The translations under genes were made by a program, and so were the position numbers. 64,000 nucleotides of DNA, from positions 75,290,667-75,354,666 of the forward strand of contig OZ022509.1 in NCBI GenBank assembly GCA_963989385.1, given 5' to 3'. The stretch comes from Ctena decussata (lineage: Eukaryota; Mollusca; Bivalvia; Lucinida; Lucinidae). The notes under the pieces are model-generated. The model was given only the letters and a program-made list of their open reading frames with translations, searched no databases and had not been told where the DNA came from. Shown here one piece after another: positions 33,725-43,782 of the stretch; position 1 is the stretch's first letter; each line of letters starts with the position of its first letter.

Positions 33725-34205
33725 GGACTCTAATGCATTCTGACCACGAACTGATCGGGAACTGTTCCGTGGGCCATCCTGAAGTCTTGAATGCTGAAGA
33801 CCATAATTGAGCAGGCTGGTCTGGGCTAGAGGCATACTTTTTTCTTTTGCGATAACAGTACTTCAGGTAGGAAAAATTACCTGCCAGTGCAGCTGGGCGT
33901 CCTTGGTGAAGTCTTTACTGCTCCCCGGTGTGTCAAACGAACAGTGACTTCCAGACATGAGCGGTTGTGCAGACAGGTCTGACTCCACACCCAAAAGTGC
34001 AGTTAGGTATACATGTAAAGCTTCATGTTCAGCAAGAATATAGTATTGTTCTGACATATACGACTAAATTTAAAAACCGTGTGTGTTTGGTTACTGCAGA
34101 CTGGTCTTGGCACTCTCAGCTTTTTTTCTGACTTGATGTAAACATGGACGGACGGACGGACGGTCGGACAGATGGATGGATTGCAATTTTAAATCAAAAG
34201 GTTTG
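33725..34205. repeat. Segmental duplication, copy 1 (copy 2 at 34506-34965)
   Basis: Both copies run from GCATTCTGACCACGAACTGA through an exon-like segment to an ACGG/ATGG microsatellite and AAATCAAAA(G/C)GTTTGC. A SINE at about 34263-34505 sits at the front of copy 2. The copies differ by scattered substitutions and small indels. Confidence 0.8.
33880..34052 (-). CDS. Host exon, duplicated downstream
   Basis: Minus-strand open segment. The acceptor-like TTTTTAAATTTAG is followed by MSEQYYILAEHEALHVYLTA, LLGVESDLSAQPLMSGSHC and SFDTPGSSKDFTKDAQLHWQ, ending exactly at CAG|GTAATT, a near-consensus donor, in phase 0. Composition looks like real protein; no domain recognised. The paralogous segment at 34650-34830 has lost a base and is out of frame. 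It may belong to the same minus-strand gene as 29573-29751, but the phases of the two do not join directly, so an exon between them would be needed. Confidence 0.55.
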
Positions 34206-34262
34206 CTATTAAATGTGAACGATTGTTGTATATGCACAACATCGGATTAGTGGACTCTAATT

Positions 34263-34505
34263 TGCATTTTGTAAAATTTTCCAACGATTGCGTTGAAAGC
34301 TCACGCGAACTTATTTAAATACTCTCGATGGCACGGATGTTTGCGCGTTTGTAGTCCTTTACTGGCGGAGGACCCGGAGTACCCGGAGAAAACCTCCGAC
34401 CTCGGACGGGCGACCACTACCCTCCCACATGACGACGCCGGGATTCGAACCCGGCTCGCAGAGGTGGAAAGCGAGTGCTCTATCCACTACTCTATCCGAA
34501 CCCCA
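34263..34505 (-). mobile_element. Second tRNA-derived SINE family
   Basis: On the minus strand, GTGGATAGAGCACTCGC and GCCGGGTTCGAATCCCGGC (a perfect B box in a T-arm) form a tRNA-like head. The body has CTCCGGGTACTCCGGGTCCTCC and ends in an AT-rich tail near 34265. It is unrelated in body sequence to the Thr-like SINE. Flanking AAT(T)TGCATT(T/C)TG suggests an imperfect duplication. Confidence 0.75.
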
Positions 34506-34649
34506 ATGCATTCTGACCACGAACTGAATGCTGAAGACCATAATAAGACGGTATAATTGAGCAGGCTGGTCTGGGCTAGAGGCATACTTTCTTTTTCTTT
34601 TTTTTTGCGATTTCTGTAATTCGAGTAAAAAAATACCTGCTAGTGCAGA

Positions 34650-34830
34650 TGGGCGTCCTTAGTGAAGTCTTTACTGCTCCCAGTGTGTCAAACGAACAGT
34701 GACTTCTAGACATGAGCGGTTGAGCAGACAGATCTGACTCCACACCCAAAAGTGCAGTTATGTATACATGTATAGCTTTATGTTCAGCAAGAATATAGTA
34801 TTGCTCTGACATATTCGAATGAATTAAAAA
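34650..34830 (-). pseudogene. Frameshifted duplicate of the 33880-34052 exon
   Basis: Begins MSEQYYILAEHKAIHVYI but loses one base after CSFDTLG (CCCAGTGTG against CCCCGGTGTG), so the second half is out of frame. The splice site has changed to TAG|GTATTT. Non-functional if the first copy is the real exon. Confidence 0.6.
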
Positions 34831-34896
34831 AACCGTGTGTGTTTGGTTACTGCAGACTGGTCTTGGCACTCGCAGCTTTTTTCTGACTTGATGTAA

Positions 34897-34945
34897 ACAT
34901 GTATGGATGGGTGGATGGATGGACGGACGGACGGATGGATGGATT
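34897..34945. repeat. ATGG/ACGG microsatellite
   Basis: Tetranucleotide tract; its counterpart in the other duplicate is at 34143-34182. Confidence 0.85.
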
Positions 34946-34984
34946 GCAATTTAAATCAAAACGTTTGCTATTAAACGTAAACAC

Positions 34985-35215
34985 TCATGTCAAGAAACGG
35001 AAACTGAGGTGGTTTGGTCGCAACTCAATGTCCTCTGGCTTAGCAAGTACAATTCTACAGGGCACAGTGAAAGGAAAAAGGAGAAGAAGAAGGAGATGGG
35101 AAGACAATATTAAGAAATGGACTTTGCTAGCTCAACTAGGGCAGCTGAAGATAGGACTAGGTGGAAAGGGATTGTTGTAAAGTCATCTGTGGTACACCAA
35201 CGACCTTGCAAGGTA
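34985..35215 (+). pseudogene. C-terminal fragment of a non-LTR retrotransposon ORF2
   Basis: Encodes KKRKLRWFGRN, TILQGTVKGKRRRRRRWEDNI and KKWT in one frame. This resembles the C-terminal tail of a large group of animal LINE reverse transcriptases (L-RWFGH...G...GRPR-RW-DN). A downstream frame gives RWKGIVVKSS. Only the last ~70 residues remain, followed by a TAGACTAGAC-type simple repeat (35225-35242). Unrelated to elements A-C. Confidence 0.65.
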
Positions 35216-35562
35216 ATGGGATAGATTAGACTAGACTAGACCAGCTCATATCAGCTTAAGCATCATCAGTAACTTAGTTATACCGGGTTGTCATAGATGT
35301 GATTTCTTAACACACGGGAGGAACTCTGAGTTAATGCATATCCAGATCATCATGTGGACATAATCAGATAGTTCAGGCTGAACACATCGTCCTTTTACCT
35401 TTTAGAAGTTAGAAGCTTGCCATTCAGTGTCAAAACCGAGATGTCCACATGAAAAATCGGTAAAGTAGCATGCGCGTGAGTCGTTACGCATACTTGTAAG
35501 ATTGAAAATGCCTAGTAAACCCTATTGGTCATCACAAGTAATGAGACATTTCGTTCTGACAC

Positions 35563-35705
35563 ATTACGTCAAAACAACGTTGTAACGACGTGGATGCAAG
35601 GTTATGACGCTTTATTATTATCTATCCAGTACAAGGTTGTTGCGATGTCATAACGTTGCATTGACGTCATCACAATTTTTTTTAGACGTTGTATGCATGC
35701 TGTGT
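35563..35705. mobile_element. GACGT-rich MITE fragment
   Basis: Arms GTCAAAACAACGTTGTAACG and GCATTGACGTCATC resemble the CAGCAGGCA group but the termini are lost. Confidence 0.4.
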
Positions 35706-36013
35706 TAAAAGAAGAAAATAGAAGATTGTTGTGCAATATTCGATCTTTTCATACAGAACATATTATGCCCTTGTCATGTAGCAGAAGAGAACTGCGCATG
35801 ACGTAACAGCATGCACACATTCTCAATTCAGAGGAAAACACCTCTGTCCTTTTCAATTGGAGTAAATCTTTTGGAAGGATTTCTTTCTCTAGGGAGCAGA
35901 AAAATTCTCAAAAAATTAAAAACCCTGTAAAACGGCGGGAAACGTTGATAATAAGCAGGTTAAGCTATAGCGACAGCTTTAAGTCTTTCAAGTCGGTTAC
36001 AGTCTTTAAGATT

Positions 36014-37275
36014 TAACCAGGCCCCACGGTCATAAACTTTTTTGATGCTCAACTCAGCTGAGCATGAAACTTTACCTGCAAATATAATGGCGATTATAAA
36101 TCGCCGACGGTATTTTGGACGCTCAACAAACAATAACATAAACACAAAAAGGTGAAACAGGTATATGGACTCGTCCAAAAGTAAAATTAAAGCCAGTCAA
36201 GTTTGTCTACTTATATATCAAAAGCATAAATGTCACTATACAAGCAGTGGCGGAAAGGATACAGTACAGCAGTTAATAGGTTTCAACAGTATCGTGATGG
36301 GTTCGAGTCTCACCATTTTTTATTTATTTTTTTTTTTTGCATCCAATATGATAATGGTTATTCACAAATGTCTTGATTTCTTCGTGCAAATTTTAGCGAG
36401 TATTAAATGAGTATTGTACAAAAAAGTTTCCAAAGGAACATTTCGAACTTTTACTTGCTGTTAGAAAGACGTCTTATATCAAAATGAGTGACACAAAATT
36501 ATCAGTCGTACAAAATGTTCTGAAGGTTTCTATGATAAATACTTTTCGCGTAATTGAGTGGCGTCACGAAGACGGTACATTATGACATATACGAACAGTG
36601 AACACTGATTAGCCTGCGCACTGACCAGCCTATTCTGATTTTTTTTTCTTGTTCGCGAAATAGCTACGCAGTAAAAAGTGAAGCATTTGATCAGTATAAT
36701 GCAGCTGCACAGGCTGATTTTTGCATTTGCCATATGCACATAAACGTATCTTTTTCTATGTGACCACTCAAATGAACACCATATCGACACACTCGATTTA
36801 AATTATAAAATTATAAAAGATAACTCATTAAAAATAAATAAAAAATGTATATATATAAAAATTAACATACACAGTTGAGTAACAAGAAAAAAAAGATAGA
36901 TAGAATGGGACTCGAACCTATGTCCACACGAGTTAAAAGTATCATGAACCCAGTGCTATAGCCACTGCGCCAGTGGAACATTTACAGTATACCGTATGCA
37001 TGCTAAAGCTTAAGTAATTATCATTTTTGCATTATTTTACCTGAAACACCTAAATCATAGTAAAAATGGACTAGGCCCATATTCGATAACGCCACATAAT
37101 AAACTTCGATCTATACTGATAAGTACAGTTTTTTTTGTTAAGTTTACCTGAGTATGAAATTTTCTCTGCTTATAAATATGAAACTGCCAACATATTTATC
37201 AGCAGAGAAGTTTCATGCTCAGCTGAGTTGAGCATGAAAAAAAGTTTTATAACCTCGGGGCTTGGTTCTCCTGGT
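36014..37275. mobile_element. Foldback composite with tRNA-like segments in both arms
   Basis: The left end (ACCAGGCCCC...GCTCAACTCAGCTGAGCATGAAAC) is present in inverse at 37200-37275. Each arm contains, at about the same distance from its end, a tRNA-like piece with a B box: plus strand 36246-36330 (GGGTTCGAGTCTCACC) and minus strand 36905-36985 (AGGTTCGAGTCCCAT). Either one foldback element or two head-on SINE-like copies. No coding sequence. Confidence 0.6.
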
Positions 37276-37407
37276 GTCACAGACGTTGATGAGAGAGGTT
37301 CATTAGTACTTTATCGGAGCTTGATGGTTCAAGATGGCATTATGCTACTGACAGTTATAATTATGTTAACCAATTATTTGGTTATCTAAAACCCAGTTAC
37401 AGGATAC

Positions 37408-38908
37408 AGTAACGTACGTGGCCCTAAAGTCGTCAGGGTCCTTAGGTCGTCATCGGTCTTTTTGCTTCATTCTTTTCCATCTGTGTCACAGAAATGTATA
37501 GAAGCGGGCGAAATTCAGAAGATAAATATCTTAATTTTGTTATGCAACTTACATTTAAAGCTGGTTTTAAATGTTCTTCCAACTATCGAAGAGGAAACAA
37601 GGTAACCCATTTTTACGTAAAACTCAAAGTCTGTCGACGGTGCAAGCTGGTTTTGGTATTGGTCTGGCGAACCAAGATTGTCACGCTAGATTCAAGTTTC
37701 AGATGTATTTTTGCATTCGCCCAAATGCAGTATACATTCAGCCATCAAGATTTTCTTACCTTTGGCGATCAAAGAGGAAATTAAACAAAACAGACATCAA
37801 AGAACAGTGATGACGACTTTAGGTCATACCTGACGACTCTAGGGCACATACTACTAGGCAACAAAAAATTCATTTCTCCACTTCTTATATGCTCGTCTTT
37901 CACTCCAGTTTGACAAGCATATATTGTGATTATTTCAGTATAAATTAACAATTTTATGTTGGTTTGCCTTCATATAAGCAAATAAAACAAAAATGATTTA
38001 AATTTAAAGGCAGAGAATGTAGAAAAGTTGCCCCCCCCCCCCCCCCAAAAAAAAAAAAAAGGCACCGTTTCAGTTGTGCCGGATTTCGTGTGAAAAAGGG
38101 AAATCACCCATTAGTAAATGTTCCAGAAATACAGCATTTCCCGTTTATTGTCACTTTTAACCTCTTATAGAAATACAAAAAACACATTTTCTCTTTGTGC
38201 AAGTCAAGTATTTTGGTAATGAAAATAGAAAAGTAAAATAAAATAAAAGAATCTTTTATGCCATGAAACCTCAAAAAATTCAGTTGGTCAGCCACATTCC
38301 AATAATTTTATATTCCATTTTCGCCGACAACAATGTTATCTGTCAAATGATTAAGAACTTTTGACAAGAAGGTAACCCAAAACAAAAGAATCCGTGTGCA
38401 GTCTTATCGGGATCGGGTTTTGGCATCTTAAAACATATACCTATATACCACCATTGCTACTGGAAAACACTCTGACCAGAACCCGGACCAGAGTCTGTGT
38501 TTGCATAGGCCAATCTGGGTTTTAAATCAACATTATTATAAGGTTCTTTTCTGTTTGATGATCATTTAACGGCAAAATTAATAAATATTTGTTTATATGT
38601 TTCTTGACATGAACTTTTTCTTTAAAAACATGAAAAAAGACAATACGACCCCATGACGACACTAGGGCCGCACTGATGACGACTCGAGGTCCCATAGGTC
38701 CTAAGGTCGTCAGGCCGACCCTTCCTCTGTAAACAGTCTGTTTTTCGATGTTTTCTGCTTTAAATTGACCAGTTTGTTTACTGAACATCCCATTAGAATG
38801 GCTTGTCTTGCTGGTACCATAACGCAACTATAAATAGCTGTCACCATATGCATGAGGTATTCGTTTAAATAAACTGAGGTGACGACCTTAGGGCCACGTA
38901 CGTTACAA
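37408..38908. mobile_element. 1.5-kb inverted-repeat element with GTAACGTACGTGGCCCTAA ends
   Basis: The terminal inverted repeat GTAACGTACGTGGCCCTAA(A/G)GTCGTC is at both ends (37409 and 38907). The subterminal motif GACGAC(T/C)TTAGG recurs inside near 37812, 37840, 38650 and 38700. Open frames inside (37494-37810) match nothing recognised, so it is probably non-autonomous. A C-run followed by an A-run lies at about 38031-38061. Confidence 0.7.
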
Positions 38909-39001
38909 TTCTGTCCACGACAAATGTATGACCAATTTAGTACATGTAAATAACTCCGGGTCTTTAAGATATAAAATAGGGAATGAAAATGGCATAACAT
39001 A

Positions 39002-39246
39002 ATTGAGCCGCGACTCGACAAAACCAACAAGGTGGTTGTGAGCCCAACGCAGATTCAGATCAGCCTGGGCATCCGTTCAGTTTGACCAGACTCTTTTGTT
39101 AAGTGCTCAAAGGGTAACAAAGGGTCTAAGCTACCTCCATGCGGACAGCGAAGATTCTGATCAGACTGGGCGAATGCCCAGGCTGATCTGAGTCTGCGCT
39201 GGGCGCACAACCACATTGTTGGTTTTGTCGTGTCGCGGCTCAATTA
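39002..39246. mobile_element. Family P MITE, full copy
   Basis: Best-preserved ends: TTGAGCCGCGACTCGACAAA at the left and TTTGTCGTGTCGCGGCTCAA at the right, with the CTAAGCTACCTCCATGC centre intact. Confidence 0.8.
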
Positions 39247-39642
39247 TGAATTTGCAATTAGAATTTAGTACTTAGTCCCGTCTGTGACAGAACCGTATCA
39301 TAAAAATGAATAAAAACGACCGTGTCTTCCGTATTTGCCGCCTGTTATATTCCTTACCAAATCAAGAGATACCGACTGTCATTTCCCGTATATTTAGCGT
39401 CACCTGGCAACCGAATAAAAAGATAATGGCCCAGAATTATTTTCATCTATTTGCACCGTTTCAGAGAATGAGACAAAATATGAACTCTCGCTATGAAAAT
39501 TGAAGAAAAAGTCGAACTAGCTCACCAGAAAATAAGAAAATGACTTACCCGCGAAAATGCACGTGAGCACATAAACAACTGCTTTATTCCGTACCGCCTG
39601 TCTTTTTACAAAATGTTAATAATCGAATGTACGGTGTGATCA

Positions 39643-39735
39643 TTTCTCTCTTCTTCCTCCCTCTCTGGGAGACGGCCCGATATAGACTGAAATACCGTCT
39701 CAAAAGGCCGTTAAACCCAAATCAATCAATCAATC
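39643..39735 (+). repeat. Family R repeat, 3' half
   Basis: Contains the hairpin block (GGAGACGGCCCG ... CTCAAAAGGCCG) and a CAATCAATC tail. Confidence 0.65.
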
Positions 39736-39770
39736 TTTAACCGGCATGCGTATAACGACTATATACGAGG

Positions 39771-41118
39771 GATGATCAAAAAGTTCCCGGAAAAGTTCTG
39801 TATTCTCTTTACTGTTTTACTTTCTTCAATGAAATTTCACACTATACGACTTTAATATAATTGTGATTCATATCATACAAAACAATTGATTTATGTCTAA
39901 CCAGATTAATGCACGCGCCACCAACGTAACGTCCGGTAACGTGACCCGGCCCACCTAACGTTACGTTGTATTTTTATCGTTTCTAATAACAATTTCTGAA
40001 CGTTGTTTATCTATGAAATGTATGTAGTAACGTTAATTCATTCACCTAAACTTAGAAATAAGTATCTTATCTTTATGTTCACAACTTTTTTTGTGGGTTG
40101 GTTTGATCTTTTCAACGAAATGATGTCTAATTCTAACGTGCCCTTTAAAAATCAAATGTGTGGGGATGGGGTAATTCAAGGGCAGATAATTTGCATTACG
40201 TTATAAAATGGAATTGTTATGATCAAGTTTCATGAACCTTAGATAATGGCAACGTTATATATGTGATGTATCCTTTCAGTCGAACTATTCCAGCAATGCG
40301 ACAACGCAATCTGATATCTGCAGCAGCATTAGCTGTCTATCAAAAGTCTTAAATCAAGCAGCAGCAAGGCTACATCAGCAAGCTTTGTCAAAATTTAGAC
40401 ATAGTCTTAAGATAAATCGTTTTGTATAAGTAGCTTCATGTACCACACTCTTCTAAATGCTGCACAAAGTAATAAATTAATATGATCTTAATTATGACAA
40501 AGATGGCCGATACATCGTTGCTGCTGGGTGAGATGGGCATTTTGCTGGAAGTTCATTATGCTGCCGATTTCAGGTTGTGTTGCCGTATTGCTGGAATGGT
40601 TCAACTGAAAGGCAATAATCATATATCTAACGAATTGCCATTATCTCTAGTTTATGAAACCTTATAATAACACTTCCGAATAATAAGGTAAAGTAAGTTA
40701 TCTGCCCTTGAATTACCCCACCCCACATATTTACTGATTAAAAGTCACTTTGGACTTAGCAATCATTTCGTAGAAAGAATCAAAACAACTTACAAAATTT
40801 GTAATGAACATCAAGATAAGGTATATATTTTTAAGTTTATGTTAAGTAATTCATGTTTACATTAATAATTTGTGAGTAAGCAACGTTCGAATTTGCTATT
40901 AAAAAGATAGAATGAAACGTAACGTTAGCTGGGCCGGCTCACGTTACCGGTCGTTACGTTGGTGGCGCGTGCAATAAACTGGTTAGACATATGTGAGTTG
41001 TTTTGTATGATATGAATCACAATTACATTAAGGTTGCCTGGTATGAAATTTTATTGAAGAAAGTAGAATAATAAAGGGCGTACAGCACTTTTCCGGGAAC
41101 TTTTTGATCATCCCTCGT
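39771..41118. mobile_element. Mariner-type ended giant palindrome (arms ~570 bp)
   Basis: Ends CGAGGGATGATCAAAAAG / CTTTTTGATCATCCCTCG are flanked by TA, as for Tc1/mariner insertions. The whole left arm is mirrored on the right, for example TTGGTGGCGCGTGC near 40965 against GCACGCGCCACCAACG near 39913, GGGGTAATTCAAGGGCAGATAA at 40168 against its complement near 40700, and TTCCAGCAATGCGACAAC near 40288 against its complement near 40590. About 200 bp in the centre is unpaired. No transposase frame. Confidence 0.8.
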
Positions 41119-41123
41119 ACGAG

Positions 41124-41215
41124 ACACGACGCAAGAAAACCAACCAAAGTGGTTGTGTGTGCCCAGCGATTACTCGTCCCGGTCTGATCAGAGTCTTCGC
41201 TGTACGCATAGAACC
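41124..41215. mobile_element. Family P MITE, short fragment
   Basis: CAAGAAAACCAACCAAAGTGG...GTCTGATCAGAGTCTTCGCTG only. Confidence 0.45.
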
Positions 41216-41335
41216 CCCAGTGTTTTAGCAGATCAGAGCTAAAATTAATAATTAAAATTTGATAGTTCAGCGTGTGATGAAACCAGTGGGCGGAGCTAAA
41301 ATTCCATGAAGCGCTAACCGCTTCTTGTAGAATTT

Positions 41336-41442
41336 GAGCGACGAATACTGGCTTCTTCACACGATGAACGCTGAAAAAATCATTTTTTAGCGACGAATAC
41401 TGGCTTCTTCACACGATGAACGCTGAAAAATCAATTTTTTAG
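41336..41442. repeat. Tandem pair of ~54-bp units
   Basis: AGCGACGAATACTGGCTTC through CTGAAAAA(A)TCAATTTTTT twice, ending at the terminus of the next element. Confidence 0.8.
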
Positions 41443-41447
41443 CTCAC

Positions 41448-43750
41448 CTGAGCCAGAGGCTCCGGGGGAGCTTATAGGATGGTAAGGCTCCGGCGTCCGT
41501 CGCCCGTCGTCCGTCCGTCGTCCGTCCACAATTTCAAACGACTTCTCCTCTGAAACCGCTGGGCCGATTGTAACCAAATTTCATACAGAGCCTGCTGGGA
41601 CCTTAGGAACGAAAAGTTGTTCAAACGGTCCTGGTCACATGACCAACATGGCCGCCATGCCCATATATGGTAAAAACCTGAAAAAATCTTCTTCTCCAGA
41701 ACCAATAGGTCGATGGTCTTGAAACTTGGTATGTAGCATCGGGTACACGAGTACTACCAAGATTGTTCAAATTATGACCTTGGGTTGACCTTGACCTTTT
41801 TTACGGTAAGGTCAACTTTGCTTACTCATGCTTATATATGGCAAAATGCTGCAACATAAGATATCTTGGAAACTGTTGAAGATTTTGGCCTAAAAATTGG
41901 TACATACAGTCATCTAAATGACTACATGAAGATTTATGAGTACAAGAGGTCAAGGTCATTCTTTGACCTTTGACCCAGAACTCATATATTTTGACAATAT
42001 CAAACAATCTCCTCAAAAACCACTAGGCCAATTGTAACCAAATTTCATATAGATCCTCCAGGGGTTGAGGGAATGAAAATTTTTGCATACGGTCCAGGTC
42101 ACATGACCAACATGGCCACCACGCCCATATATGGTAAAAACCTGAAAAAAATCTTCTTCTCCAGAACCAGTAGACCGATGGCCTTGAAACTCGGTATGTA
42201 GCATTGGGTACTCAAATACTATCAAGATTGTTCAAATTATGACCCTGGGTTGACCTTGACCTTTTTTACGGCAAGGTCAAATATGGGAAAATGCTAGAAC
42301 ATGAGATTTCATGGTAAGTTTTGAAGATTAAAAATTGGTACATAGAATCATCTTAATGAGTACATAAAGATTTTTGAGTACAAGAGGTCAAGGTCATTCT
42401 TTGACCTTTGACCCAGAAATCTCAAATTTGGACAATTTCAAACAATCTGCTCTAAAACCACTGGGCCAATTGAAACCAAATTTCATATAGAGCCTCGAGG
42501 GGCTGATGGAATGAAAATATTTTCTAACGGTCCTGGACACATGACCAACATGGCCGCCAGGCCCGTATATGGTAAATACCTTTAAAAATCTTCTTCTCCA
42601 GAACCAATTGACTGATGGCCTTGAGACTTTGTAAGTAGCATTGGGTACTTGAGTACTATCAAGATCGTTCAAATTATGACCTTGTGTTGACCTTGACCTT
42701 TTGCAGCAAGGTCAAATATGGGAAAATGGTAGAACATAAGATTTCATGGAAAGTTTTAAGATTTTGACCTAAAAAATTGGTATATACAGTTGTCTTAATG
42801 AGTTAATGAAGAATTATGAGTACAAGAGGTCAAGGTCATTTTTTTACCTTTGATCCAGATTGCTCATATTTTGACATTTCCAACCATTTCCTCAAAAGCC
42901 AAAGGGCCAATTGTGAACACATTTCATATAGAGCCTCCAGGGGTTGATTGAATGAAAATTTGTTCAAACGGTCCAGGTCACATGACCAACTTGGCCGCCA
43001 TTATTACTTACGGGATAAATTTTTAATATTTTTCTTCCCCAGAACCAATACACCTGTGGCCCTGAAACTTGGTAAATAGCATGGAGTACTAGAGTACCAC
43101 CAATACTGTTCAAATGGTGACCTTGGGTTTACCTTGACCTTTTTTGCGGCATGGTCAAATATGGGAAAATGCTAGAACATAAGATTTCATGGAAAGTTTT
43201 GGAGATTTTGGCCTAAAAATCAGGGATCAAGCTAGGGGGCGATTTGGGCGAAATAATCGCCCTAGGGGCCGAAATTTCGCCATAAATTGGGCTTAGGGAG
43301 AAGTGGGAGTCTCCCTAAAAAAAAAAAAAATTTTTTTTTTTTTTTGGTAGAATTTTCATCAAATCATTCCACAAACAAGCTGTTATGACAATTTACCCTA
43401 TAAACCCATTGCAGCTTATTAATCTTTCAATTTAATGTTAATAGTATGCATAATAGCTATTTTTCTTTAAAACTGAATGAAAAATGTCATAATGGCGCAA
43501 TACCACTTCTCCCTTCACGGCTGTCACTTCTCCCTATTTCAGCTGGAGGGAGAAGTCACTTCTCCCTAAACTTTGAGTCTAGCTTGATCCCTGAAAAATG
43601 GTATATATGGTTGTCTAATGAGTACATGAAGATTTATGAGTACAAATGGTCATGGTCATTCTTTGACTTTTGACCCAAAACTCATATTTTGACAATTTCA
43701 GACATGATAAGTATAAGCCACCTTTCCAATTGTTCAGGTGAGCGTTTCAG
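41448..43750. mobile_element. GCTCACCTGAGC-ended element with ~450-bp tandem units
   Basis: The left end is the hairpin AGCTCACCTGAGCC...GGGGGAGCT, followed by CGTCCGTCGTCCGTCC (41508-41527). Four degenerate units follow, starting near 41531, 42004, 42439 and 42880, each with ACCAACATGGCCGCC, TTCTTCTCCAGAACCA and GACCTTGACCTTTT blocks. The right end is TCAGGTGAGCG...GGGCCTCATGGCCCTC, the inverse of the other end of the 23885 element. The element at 43221 is inserted in it. Confidence 0.8.
43221..43593. mobile_element. hAT-like MITE inserted in a minisatellite unit
   Basis: The 15-bp inverted ends CAGGGATCAAGCTAG / CTAGCTTGATCCCTG flank 373 bp with an A/T homopolymer centre and arms AGGGAGAAGTGG / ACTTCTCCCT. 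AAAAAT flanks both sides. Neighbouring units show the uninterrupted sequence. CAGGG ends recall hAT elements, although a full 8-bp duplication is not visible. Confidence 0.8.
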
Positions 43751-43782
43751 GGCCTCATGGCCCTCTTTGTTATTCTTATTAT

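Noticed and set aside
36246..36330. Independent tRNA gene in the foldback arm
   Set aside because: Only the B-box region is well formed; acceptor and anticodon stems do not pair convincingly.
37494..37810. Possible transposase in the 1.5-kb inverted-repeat element
   Set aside because: Two overlapping frames under 100 codons with no catalytic motif pattern. I cannot support a transposase call.
41028..41360. 110-codon minus-strand frame
   Set aside because: It spans the end of the mariner-type palindrome and a family P fragment; the frame crosses unrelated repeats.
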